DNA of 64,000 bases, from assembly GCF_000218895.1 (NCBI RefSeq), contig NC_015703.1, forward strand, positions 619,501 to 683,500. The letters are read 5' to 3'. The stretch comes from Runella slithyformis DSM 19594 (GTDB lineage Bacteria; Bacteroidota; Bacteroidia; Cytophagales; Spirosomataceae). Below are positions 19,001 through 26,866 of the stretch, piece by piece. The stretch's first letter is position 1. Each line of letters opens with the position of its first letter. The translations under genes and the position numbers were made by a program. The notes under the pieces were generated by a model. The model ran no database searches and was not told the origin of the DNA. It worked only from the letters and a program-made list of their open reading frames with translations.

Positions 19001-19423
19001 CTGCAACCAGACATTTTCCGCCGAGCGCTCCGGAGCAAAGGTTTTTCGCAAAAATGCCCGACGGTCTTCCACGGTTTGGAGGCCGATGGATTCGGTCATC
19101 CAGTCGCGGTGCCCGCGAATGTCAAACTCCGAGTTTTTTTGTCGGTTGGTGCGGTTAAGGTACACCCGGCCTTTATCGTCGATTGACATGGCCACGGGGT
19201 CCGGAGCCAGCGAATCCGACGCCCAAAGGCTCATTTGAAGCCCGTCTGCCAACTTAATGGCCGTTTTTTCGCGAATTTCTTTGGCATTGGCCAGCGCTTT
19301 GGCGGCGTTTTCCCGGATCATCACGGGTTGGCTGCTGCGCGGCATTTTCATGCACGAAACCACCAAAAAGGCCACCCCGAGCGATGCCGAGAGCTGAATC
19401 TTAGCCTGTTTATTTAGATGCAT
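16019..19423 (-). CDS. PVC-type propeller / HEAT-repeat / cytochrome c lipoprotein
   Basis: A 1134-residue envelope protein. The N-terminus is a lipoprotein signal (GVAFLVVSC). Residues about 50-480 form a PQQ-sugar-dehydrogenase-like beta-propeller with EF-hand-like DxNxDG runs (DLNEDGSHD, DTDNDGIAD, DRNGDGIID). The middle, about 500-960, is a series of HEAT-like helical repeats. The end is a single-heme cytochrome domain with CVRCH at 1014-1018 and a likely Met ligand in PSGMPPMG. This architecture is common in Planctomycetes and Bacteroidota as a putative membrane-bound dehydrogenase. The substrate is unknown; sugars or other polyols are likely. It is divergent from the heparinase-like gene. 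Confidence 0.88.
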   Translation of the reverse strand: MHLNKQAKIQLSASLGVAFLVVSCMKMPRSSQPVMIRENAAKALANAKEIREKTAIKLADGLQMSLWASDSLAPDPVAMSIDDKGRVYLNRTNRQKNSEFDIRGHRDWMTESIGLQTVEDRRAFLRKTFAPERSAENVWLQDLNEDGSHDWKDLAVEKDEIWRLEDTDNDGIADVSLRILEDFYEEITDVAGGMLVRAKDIFVGIAPDLWRLEDRNGDGIIDKKTSISHGYGVHIGFSGHGMSGVTEGPDGRIYWNIGDIGANITAPDGKKHEHPNSGIIARSNPDGSDFEVFAHGLRNTHEFVFDEYGNLISSDNDGDHPGESERLVHVVQGSDAGWRSNWQYGKYTDPKNNKYKVWMDEKLFKPRWDGQAAYIIPPIMNYHNGPTGMAYNPGTALGSDWKKKFFLVEFVGTPTRSHIWSFGLKPKGASFDLDGEKDIVSGILPTGIKFGPDGALYVADWINGWGTKNYGRVWKLDVTNDKNDLAAVRQETKRLIQLDYPSQNEEMLYSLLSNADMRIRQKAQFELVNRGKKGVPMLTKAIDQTQHQLARIHGIWGVGQLSRIDKANASLLMPLLKDKDPEIITQAAKMLGDARIATAGNDLIPLLKNTNPRVRFYAAEALGRIAYADAVTPLIEMIAANNDEDVYLRHAGVLALSRIGKAEPIIALANHPSKALRTAAVLVMRRMKNDNIALFLNDKDEYIVAEAARGINDDLSIPAALPALAAKLQDKSITSDVILRRAINAALRVGTDKELDMLVSFATRTDIKDDVKAEALATLGTWANPSVLDRVDGRYRGKIERDPAGVRAKVTPHIANFLKEKNAESLIAVAGLLADLKITSANAQLVELYDATTDPKVKVAILPALNQLSYAQMDALIKKGMDDKDESVRTMALGLLDNKNMTKETLPVIVNSIFTKGTVREQQKMLEVLGKMDADKTQVILDGLIDQLKDKKLSPNLSLELKEAVDASGVATLKTKMASLKPGASTLDEYAETLYGGNRFQGRNIFNTNSTAQCVRCHAVGGTGGAVGPSLTRIGDELTREQLLQALIEPSARIAPGFGSVSVTLKDGQVVNGTLAKETAEALTINTSDAEPLVIPVARITKRENMPSGMPPMGSLLSKREIRDVIEYLANLKK

Positions 19424-19440
19424 GGGTCATTGAACGTTAT

Positions 19441-19657
19441 GTGTTAGAGAGAATCAAAAAGAATGTTCGTAGACTAAGTAAAACGGACAATATCGTGTTT
19501 TTACTTATAGCAAATACGTTTTTTAGATTAACCCCCGGAGGAATCATCCCATGCAGGCATTTATGCAGACTTTTTCAAGACCGGGTGTCTACGTTTCTAA
19601 AACTTGGAAAGTCCGATCAAAAGAGACTCTCAGTCAGGAAATGCTCTGCTCTCTGCT
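19441..19657. other. Left part of a divergent intergenic region
   Basis: No gene is evident. The stretch AAACTTGGAAAGTC near 19600-19612 is a half copy of a dispersed element also found at 40940 and 48361. Promoters for the two divergent genes must lie within 19424-20060 but none matches the consensus well. Confidence 0.45.
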
Positions 19658-19992
19658 CTTTCGGATTTAAAATCCGAAAGCAGACTGATTCGGGATTTAA
19701 AATCCCGAATAGCGGGTGGCGGACAACCCGAATAACTCAGATTTTCGCCCTTTCAGTCGCCTTGCTTCTTACGGAACAATTCGCTCTTTCGGATTTAAAA
19801 TCCGAAAGCAGACTGATTCGGGATTTAAAATCCCGAATAGCGAGCGGACAACCCGATTGGCTCACTCAATTATATTAGAAGTAAATCTCTGCTCTTTCGG
19901 ATTTTAAATCCGAAAGCAGACTGATTCGGGATTTAAAATCCCGAATAGCGGGCGGACAACCCGAATGGCTCACTCAATTATATTAGAAGTAA
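19658..19992. repeat. Three-unit palindromic repeat array
   Basis: Each unit has two 23-bp palindromes seven bases apart: one with core TTCGGATTTAAAATCCGAA (19658-19680, 19786-19808, 19894-19916) and one with core TCGGGATTTAAAATCCCGA (19688-19710, 19816-19838, 19924-19946). They are followed by a GCGGACAACCCGA-type tail. Units 2 and 3 are 108 bp apart and also share a tail of about 30 bp; unit 1 lies 128 bp before unit 2. In unit 3 the AT centre of the first palindrome is inverted (ATTTTAAAT for ATTTAAAAT). It lies between divergent genes and codes for nothing convincing. Confidence 0.88.
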
Positions 19993-20060
19993 ACCAAGTA
20001 TTTGAGTTTTAGTATTGCCATCTATAGTCACTAATTATTTATAAACCTTTCTTTTAACAC

Positions 20061-21992
20061 ATGCTTAAGCCATTCACCTTTTCGGTCGTCCTGCTTTTTG
20101 TCGGGACCCTTACCGGCCTTGCCCAAGTGACTCAGCGCAATATTTTGGGAAATAAGTATACGTTAGAAGCGGTCAAACAGGCATTGGTGCCCCGAAATCA
20201 ATTCAATCCTTACCCCAAAACCCCCGCAGAATGGAAAGCAGCCCTCCCCGACTCCGTCATTGCGCACACCCTGAAAGCCGGCGAAGACGTACTGAATTAC
20301 AAATTTGAGCCCATCTCGGCCACCCTTTCGCTTGATTTTGTACGCTCCGGCGACCGCGAACGTCACAGCAAGATCTCCTTCGGCAAACGGAATGCGCTGA
20401 TCGACTTGGTTCTGGCCGAAAGCATTGAAGACAAAGGCCGTTTCACCGAAGCCATTCTCAACGGCATTTGGTCCATTTGTGAAGAAAGCTTCTGGGGGGT
20501 TCCCGCCCACATCATCGGCACAGGCCTGCCCAATGTGGAAGACAACATCGTAGACCTTTTTGCGGCCGAAACCGCCGCCGTGCTGGCCTTTGCCGATTAT
20601 TTTACGGGAGAAAAACTCGACAGGATCAATAAACTCATTCGCCGGCGAATCTATCACGAAACCAACCAACGCCTGTTTATCCCGATGCTCAAAAACCCGG
20701 ACCGTTACGGGTGGATGAGCAAAAAAACCGCGGTCAACAACTGGAATCCGTGGATCATGTCCAACTGGATGACGGCCACGCTCCTGCTCGAAAAAGACGA
20801 AGCCCGCCGCGCCGAATCACTGCACGCGGCCATGCTGGGGCTGGACCTGTACCTCAACGGACTGGGGGAAGACGGCGGTTGCGACGAAGGGCCGAGCTAT
20901 TGGTTTGCGGCGGGGGCCTGCGTATTTGACGGCCTTGAGCTGCTCGACGAAGCCACTCAGGGCAAAGTGACCATCTACAACGAGCCGCTGATTCAGAAGA
21001 TGGCTTCGTACGTGTATAAAACCCACATTGCCAACGACTACTTTGTCAACTTTGCCGATGCTGACCCCAAACTCAAACCCGACGGTATTATGCTGTACCG
21101 TTTCGGACAAAAGATCAACGACCCGCAATTGAAACAATTCGGCAAATGGGCCGTCGAAAAATACCCCACAGCCGTTTCCAATAACGGTTTTCACCGGATG
21201 CGCAAAATCCAAAACCTGCTGACCGTCAAAAGCATTGATCCGACCAAAAACACCTATGAACCCGTCAGAAATGCCTATTTCAACGACATTCAGGTATTGA
21301 CCGCCCGCGCCGACAATGGTTTTTACCTGGCCACCCACGGAGGGCACAATGCCGAAAGTCACAACCACAACGACGTGGGCGATTTTCTGCTGTACGCCAA
21401 CGGTGAGCCGGTCATCATTGATGCCGGACGCGGAAATTATACGGCACGAACGTTCTCTTCCAAACGCTATGAGCTGTGGTTTACGCAATCGCAGTACCAT
21501 AATTTACCCATGATCAACGGACTGGGGCAAATCGCAGGACGAAGCTACGAGGCGACCAACGTAAAAATTACCGTCAATGACAAAGAATCTTCACTGAACA
21601 TGAACATTGCCCCAAGCTATGATAAAGCGGCGGGCATCACAGTCTGGAACCGTACCGTGAAACTGAACCGAGCCAAAAATACGGTGGAGATCAACGACGA
21701 CTACGCGCTGAATCAAAAGCCCAATTCGTTGCAGCAAGTCTTCATGACCGTTTGCGACATTGACATCACCATGCCCGGGAAGGTAATTTTCAAAACGTGG
21801 AAAGGCCAAAGCGTTACGCTGCAATACGACCCCAAGCTCTGGAGCATTTCCACCGATCTGCCTTCCACCGAAGGCATGGAATACGTCAGTTTTAAAACCA
21901 AATGGGACAACCACCCCGTGCAGCGCATCATCCTGACTAACAAGGCATTGACTCAAAAAGGGAAGTACGGATTTACGATCGGAATGAATTAA
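20061..21992 (+). CDS. Heparinase II/III-like polysaccharide lyase
   Basis: A 643-residue secreted protein with a signal peptide (FSVVLLFVGTLTGLAQ). The first two thirds are an alpha-helical toroid; NGIWSICEESFWGVPAH and the following GEDGGCDEGPSYWFAAG match the heparinase II family. The C-terminal third is the beta-sandwich domain, with GGHNAESHNHNDVGDFLLYANGEPVIIDAG holding the His/Asn metal- and substrate-site residues. Such enzymes cleave uronic-acid polysaccharides by elimination. The substrate cannot be read from the sequence and no SusC/D pair is nearby. It lies after the palindromic array and 239 bp before the next gene. Confidence 0.88.
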   Translation: MLKPFTFSVVLLFVGTLTGLAQVTQRNILGNKYTLEAVKQALVPRNQFNPYPKTPAEWKAALPDSVIAHTLKAGEDVLNYKFEPISATLSLDFVRSGDRERHSKISFGKRNALIDLVLAESIEDKGRFTEAILNGIWSICEESFWGVPAHIIGTGLPNVEDNIVDLFAAETAAVLAFADYFTGEKLDRINKLIRRRIYHETNQRLFIPMLKNPDRYGWMSKKTAVNNWNPWIMSNWMTATLLLEKDEARRAESLHAAMLGLDLYLNGLGEDGGCDEGPSYWFAAGACVFDGLELLDEATQGKVTIYNEPLIQKMASYVYKTHIANDYFVNFADADPKLKPDGIMLYRFGQKINDPQLKQFGKWAVEKYPTAVSNNGFHRMRKIQNLLTVKSIDPTKNTYEPVRNAYFNDIQVLTARADNGFYLATHGGHNAESHNHNDVGDFLLYANGEPVIIDAGRGNYTARTFSSKRYELWFTQSQYHNLPMINGLGQIAGRSYEATNVKITVNDKESSLNMNIAPSYDKAAGITVWNRTVKLNRAKNTVEINDDYALNQKPNSLQQVFMTVCDIDITMPGKVIFKTWKGQSVTLQYDPKLWSISTDLPSTEGMEYVSFKTKWDNHPVQRIILTNKALTQKGKYGFTIGMN

Positions 21993-22231
21993 ACAAAACC
22001 TCAAACATACCTGAAAATCCTCATTTCCGGCACTGCAATATCGTACGGCCCGGTTAGGAAGATTACGAAAAAGAAAGCAACTCCCGGCGTTTTTACCGTT
22101 AAATTTAATGAGAATACCGCTGTCATTGTAGAAACTAATGTGGATATTTGTGTTAACGTTCACACCTTAAAACGAATACCCGGCGGGGCTGAAATTGCCT
22201 CGGCTTTCACAATCCATTCACCTATCGACTC

Positions 22232-25200
22232 ATGACAAAAATGACAGTGCGTTCTCTTTTCAGCGTTGTTTGCTGTACGCTGATGCTTTTACTTTTCACG
22301 GGATGGCATCTGCGGAAAGGTGACACGGTACTTATCTTTCTGAAAAATGCCCGTCAGCCGGGCGTGGCAACCCCTGCGGCCGGCACCCTGCTGACGATGC
22401 TTGAGCAAAACGGTCTTCGGGCCGACACGACCTCCAACAGCGCGTACATTGCCGAAGATTCACTCAAAAACTACCGGGCTCTGGTCTTTCTGCAAACTTC
22501 CTCTGACGTCCTTCAAACCTGGCAGCAAAATGAAGTGGAGCGTTTTGTGCAGGCAGGCGGCGGGTTGGGTTTTATCAATGTCGACGGATTTACCCCTTAC
22601 CAATGGCCTTGGTACAACGACCTGATGGCAAGCAACGATACATCGACGAAGGCGGCCGTTCAGGGCAAAGCGTACGATGGCGGCCGGGTATTTTATGCCA
22701 CCACTGCCAACATCGCCGAGCAGGCCCTGATCCAAGAACTTAAAACCGGCATGAACGGAAAGGCCTTGAACTACAAAGAAGCGCGCACCGCCCGTACCCC
22801 CGAAGAGAACCGCTTCACGACCACGGTCTTGGATTCCTACATGGAAGAACCCATCGAAATGGAAATCCTGCCCGACAACAAAGTACTCTTTATCGAACGT
22901 CGGGGAAATGTCAAGCTCTACGATCCCGCCGTCAGGGCCACAAAGGTGATTAATAAATTGCCCGTTCACCTTACCGGCAATTACGAAGATGGGCTGTTGG
23001 GCATGGAACTGGACCCCAAATTTGAATCAAATCACTTTGTCTATTTGTATTATTCACCCGTAGGGAGGCAATCGGTGCAAAACCTGTCGCGTTTTCTCTT
23101 TACCGGCGACAGCCTGCTGCTGAGTTCCGAAAAGGTCGTATTGCAGGTGCCCGTACAGCGCGAGACCTGCTGCCATTCTGCCGGCAACGTCTATTTCGGC
23201 CCCGACGGCTTGCTGTATCTTTCAACCGGTGATAACACCAGCTCGAAAGAATCCGATGGGTTTTCCCCCTTGGATGAGCGCCCGGGCCGCGGACCGTTTG
23301 ACGCGCAGAAATCCTCCGGCAATACGCATGACCTGCGCGGAAAGATCCTGCGCATAGCCCTCAACCCCAACGGTACGTACTCCATTCCCGACGGCAACCT
23401 GTTCCCGAAAGACGGCTCGGCCGGGCGGCCCGAAATTTACGTCATGGGGGCCCGAAACCCCTACCGGATCACGGTCGACAAACGCGGTTTTCTTTACTGG
23501 GGCGACGTAGGTCCCGACGGCGGCACGGCCTCTGAGCGGGGTCCCAAGAGTCAGGATGAATGGAATCAGGCCCGCAAACCGGGCAATTTCGGCTGGCCCT
23601 ATTTTGTGGGAGATAACAAAGCCTACGCCGACTTTGATTTTGCCACCAACAAAGTCGGCCCCTTCTTTGACCCTGCCCGTCCGGTCAATGAATCGCCTTA
23701 TAATACCGGCTCAAAAGTACTGCCGCCTGCGCAGAAAGCGATGATCTGGTATCCTTACGACCAATCGGCCGAGTTTCCGATGTTGGGTACCGGCTCGCGC
23801 AGTGCCATGGCCGGCCCATTCTATTACCTTAATGACTATAAAAAATCGGAGGTTCGGTTTCCGGCCTATTACAACAATAAAATGTTCATTTACGAATGGG
23901 CCAGGAGTTGGATCAAAGTGCTGACGTTCAATGAGGCCGGAGATTTACGCCAAATCGAACCTTTCCTGCCGACCACCTTTATTTCCAAACCCATCGACAT
24001 GAAATTCGGGCACGACGGAGCCATGTACGTTTTAGCGTACGGGGTCAATTATTTTGCCCGTAACCCTGATTCTCAGCTGGTTCGAATTGAATTTGCGGAC
24101 GGAAATCGACGGCCCGTGCCCAAAATCACGGCCTCCAAAACCGTAGGAGCCGCTCCATTGGTGGCGAAACTGTCGGCCAAAGAATCCTTTGATTACGACC
24201 GGGGCGACAGGATCACGTACGAATGGGAATCGGGGAACGGTCAAAGATCAACCGCATTATCTCCCGAATTTACCTATACCAAACCCGGAACGTATCGCCT
24301 CAAACTGACGGTCACCGACGTGGAAGGCCAACGCGCCACCGCTGAGCAGCTCATAAAAGTAGGCAACGAAACACCGCAGGTAGACATCACCCTGCGCGGC
24401 AACCGTTCCTTTTATTTTGACAAAACCCCCATTGCGTATTCGGTCAGTGTTCGCGACAAAGAAGACGGCAGCCTAAACAAAGGGATCCTGCCCAAACAGG
24501 TCAGGTTTGCCATCGACTACCTCGCGCAGGGACAGGATCTGGCTTTGTTGACAAACAACGGCCCCGAGAATGAAAACGTGGGAGCTAAATATATTCAGGG
24601 AAAAACGCTGGTCACCAAGAGTGACTGTAAATCCTGCCACGCGATGAATGCCAAATCCATCGGGCCGAGCCTGATGGAGATTTCAAAGCGTTACGGTCCT
24701 TCGGGAGAATTTGCCGTGCCCATGCTGGCCAAAAAGATCCTTGCGGGCGGCAACGGCAACTGGGGCAAAAATATGATGTCGGCCCACCCGCAACACAGCG
24801 AAGCCGAAGCCGCCGAGATGGTGAAATATATTCTGTCGCTGACAGCGGCGGATGCCAAACGGCTTCCCCTTCAGGGAACCTACGTACCCGCTCCGCCCGT
24901 CAATGATCGGGAAGAGGGAAATTACGTGATCTCAGCGGGCTATACCGACAAAGGCAACGCCTTTACGGGACCGCTGACGGGCCGAAAACTGATTATCCTT
25001 CGCAACCCTCGGGTTCAGGCCGAAGCGTATACCTTATCGGCCAATGTGGACCGCAAACATCAGGACGGCAGCGACCGGTCGTGGGTGGGCGATATCAAAG
25101 ACGGCTCGTACATCGGCTTTACCGAACTGGACCTGACCGACATCGGGAAATTGATCTTCAATGTCGCCGCCACCGGCGGGCGGGGCGGGCAGATTGACAT

Positions 25201-25414
25201 TTACCGGGGCTCTCCTTTGGGAAAACAGATCGGCACCGTCAGTGTAGTTCCCGTGAACGGTACCGGAAGCGGTCCGCAATGGCAGACCGTATCCACACCA
25301 ATCATGCCGTCGGAAGGTATCTCCGATCTGTTTTTCGTTTTCCGTAACGACCGGATAAAAGACAAAAATGTATTGGTGCTGGACTGGATCCTGTTTGAAA
25401 AACGCAGAGAATGA
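22232..25414 (+). CDS. ThuA-PQQ propeller-PKD-cytochrome c-CBM6 protein
   Basis: A 1060-residue secreted multidomain protein. After a signal segment (LFSVVCCTLMLLLFTGW), residues about 30-165 resemble a ThuA-like domain. Residues about 195-640 form a glucose/sorbosone dehydrogenase propeller (GLLGMELDPKF, CCHSAGNVYFGPDGLLYLSTGD, YVMGARNPYRI). A PKD domain follows near 660-735 (SFDYDRGDRITYEWESGNG). A cytochrome c domain has CKSCH at 799-803. The last 150 residues resemble a CBM6-type carbohydrate-binding module (VQAEAYTL, WVGDIKDGSYIGF, QIDIYRGSPLG). It likely oxidises a sugar at the cell surface and passes electrons to its own heme. Confidence 0.87.
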   Translation: MTKMTVRSLFSVVCCTLMLLLFTGWHLRKGDTVLIFLKNARQPGVATPAAGTLLTMLEQNGLRADTTSNSAYIAEDSLKNYRALVFLQTSSDVLQTWQQNEVERFVQAGGGLGFINVDGFTPYQWPWYNDLMASNDTSTKAAVQGKAYDGGRVFYATTANIAEQALIQELKTGMNGKALNYKEARTARTPEENRFTTTVLDSYMEEPIEMEILPDNKVLFIERRGNVKLYDPAVRATKVINKLPVHLTGNYEDGLLGMELDPKFESNHFVYLYYSPVGRQSVQNLSRFLFTGDSLLLSSEKVVLQVPVQRETCCHSAGNVYFGPDGLLYLSTGDNTSSKESDGFSPLDERPGRGPFDAQKSSGNTHDLRGKILRIALNPNGTYSIPDGNLFPKDGSAGRPEIYVMGARNPYRITVDKRGFLYWGDVGPDGGTASERGPKSQDEWNQARKPGNFGWPYFVGDNKAYADFDFATNKVGPFFDPARPVNESPYNTGSKVLPPAQKAMIWYPYDQSAEFPMLGTGSRSAMAGPFYYLNDYKKSEVRFPAYYNNKMFIYEWARSWIKVLTFNEAGDLRQIEPFLPTTFISKPIDMKFGHDGAMYVLAYGVNYFARNPDSQLVRIEFADGNRRPVPKITASKTVGAAPLVAKLSAKESFDYDRGDRITYEWESGNGQRSTALSPEFTYTKPGTYRLKLTVTDVEGQRATAEQLIKVGNETPQVDITLRGNRSFYFDKTPIAYSVSVRDKEDGSLNKGILPKQVRFAIDYLAQGQDLALLTNNGPENENVGAKYIQGKTLVTKSDCKSCHAMNAKSIGPSLMEISKRYGPSGEFAVPMLAKKILAGGNGNWGKNMMSAHPQHSEAEAAEMVKYILSLTAADAKRLPLQGTYVPAPPVNDREEGNYVISAGYTDKGNAFTGPLTGRKLIILRNPRVQAEAYTLSANVDRKHQDGSDRSWVGDIKDGSYIGFTELDLTDIGKLIFNVAATGGRGGQIDIYRGSPLGKQIGTVSVVPVNGTGSGPQWQTVSTPIMPSEGISDLFFVFRNDRIKDKNVLVLDWILFEKRRE

Positions 25415-25430
25415 ACGGTTAATTATAATA

Positions 25431-25469
25431 AACAAAAACCCCGAAACGACCTGTTTCGGGGTTTTTGTT
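25431..25469. terminator. Bidirectional terminator
   Basis: Arms of 17 bp (AACAAAAACCCCGAAAC and its complement) with a 5-base loop, A-rich on one side and T-rich on the other. It serves the plus-strand gene ending at 25414 and the minus-strand hemL ending at 25544. Confidence 0.9.
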
Positions 25470-25543
25470 TAAACCGATTCCTATATTGTCAAATTACCTT
25501 ACGGTATTATTTGAAACTTGTGAACTAACAACTCAGGCTCCCC

Positions 25544-26833
25544 TCACAGTACCTCCCGCAACGCTTCTTCATTGGCGGCGATGAACTGCTGAATATGGGC
25601 ATCTTCCAGCGCATACGAAAAGAATAAGCTTTCAAACTGCGAAGGGGCTAAGTAAATACCGCGCTTGAGCATGGCCTGAAAATACCGCCCGAACAAAGGC
25701 AGGTCCGCACTTTTAGCCGAGGTAAAATCCGTCACGGGCTGGTCGGTCATGAACAGCGTGAACATCGACCCGATGTGATTGACGGTATAGTTTACCCCTA
25801 CTTTTTGAAGCGACGCTTTGACCCCGGCCGTGATGGTATTCCCTACTTCATCAAGACGCGTATATACTTCAGGGTGGGCTTCCAGATAGCGCAGCATCGC
25901 TAATCCCGCCGACATCGCGATGGGATTGCCCGACAGGGTGCCTGCCTGATATACCGGCCCCGCGGGCGAAACACAATCCATGATCTCGCGCTTACCGCCG
26001 TAGGCTCCTACGGGCATACCGCCGCCGATGATCTTGCCCATGGTGGTCATATCGGGTATAATGCCGAAACGCTCCTGTGCGCCGCCTTTGGCCAATCGGA
26101 AACCCGTCATAACCTCGTCAAAAATCAGGACGATACCTTCCTTTGTACACAGCGTTCGGATGGCTTCGAGGTATCCTTCGTTGGGTAATACACAACCCAT
26201 GTTTCCAACCACCGGCTCTAAAATGAGAGCGGCAATTTGGCCTTTGTTGGCCTCAATGAGTAGCTCCAACGCCGGCAGGTCATTGAACGGTGCCGTCAGG
26301 GTGTCATTGGCCACACCTTTGGTCACGCCCGGACTGTCGGGCACGCCCATCGTGACCGCACCGCTGCCGGCCGAGATCAAAAAGCTGTCGCCGTGACCGT
26401 GGTAGCAGCCCTCAAACTTGATGATCTTATCACGTCCGGTATAGCCGCGCGCCACCCGAATGGCCGACATGGTGGCTTCTGTGCCGGAATTGACCATACG
26501 TACTTTTTCCACCGAAGGGACCATACTCACGATCAGCTCGGCCATTTCCACTTCTTTGCGGGTAGGTGCGCCAAACGAGAAAGAGTGTTGAATGGCATCC
26601 GAAACCGCTTTTTCGATCAGTTCGTGGGCATGGCCTAAGATCATGGGGCCCCATGAATTGATGAATTCCAGGTATTGATTGCCATCTTCGTCGTAGATGT
26701 AAGGTCCTTTGGCCGACTTAATAAAAATGGGAGAACCCCCGACGGCTCTGAACGCTCTGACGGGAGAGTTTACGCCTCCCGGAATGTATTGTTTGGCTTT
26801 TTCGAAAAGCTCTTGACTTTGTGTACGTTGCAT
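25544..26833 (-). CDS. hemL: Glutamate-1-semialdehyde 2,1-aminomutase
   Basis: A PLP enzyme of class III aminotransferase type that makes 5-aminolevulinate from glutamate-1-semialdehyde for heme synthesis. The N-terminus FEKAKQYIPGGVNSPVRAF is typical. MVNSGTEATMSAIRVARG binds the cofactor phosphate, LILEPVVGNMG and FDEVMTGFR hold PLP, and the PLP lysine is in TMGKIIGGGMPVGAYGG. The length of 429 residues is normal. It lies 33 bp after the periplasmic-binding-like gene and probably shares its transcript. Confidence 0.96.
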   Translation of the reverse strand: MQRTQSQELFEKAKQYIPGGVNSPVRAFRAVGGSPIFIKSAKGPYIYDEDGNQYLEFINSWGPMILGHAHELIEKAVSDAIQHSFSFGAPTRKEVEMAELIVSMVPSVEKVRMVNSGTEATMSAIRVARGYTGRDKIIKFEGCYHGHGDSFLISAGSGAVTMGVPDSPGVTKGVANDTLTAPFNDLPALELLIEANKGQIAALILEPVVGNMGCVLPNEGYLEAIRTLCTKEGIVLIFDEVMTGFRLAKGGAQERFGIIPDMTTMGKIIGGGMPVGAYGGKREIMDCVSPAGPVYQAGTLSGNPIAMSAGLAMLRYLEAHPEVYTRLDEVGNTITAGVKASLQKVGVNYTVNHIGSMFTLFMTDQPVTDFTSAKSADLPLFGRYFQAMLKRGIYLAPSQFESLFFSYALEDAHIQQFIAANEEALREVL

Positions 26834-26866
26834 TCGTTTTTATAACTGATTAAATTATATAATTTC

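Noticed and set aside
19658-19992. CRISPR-like array
   Set aside because: Only three units, unit length over 100 bp, spacers nearly identical between units 2 and 3, and no cas genes.
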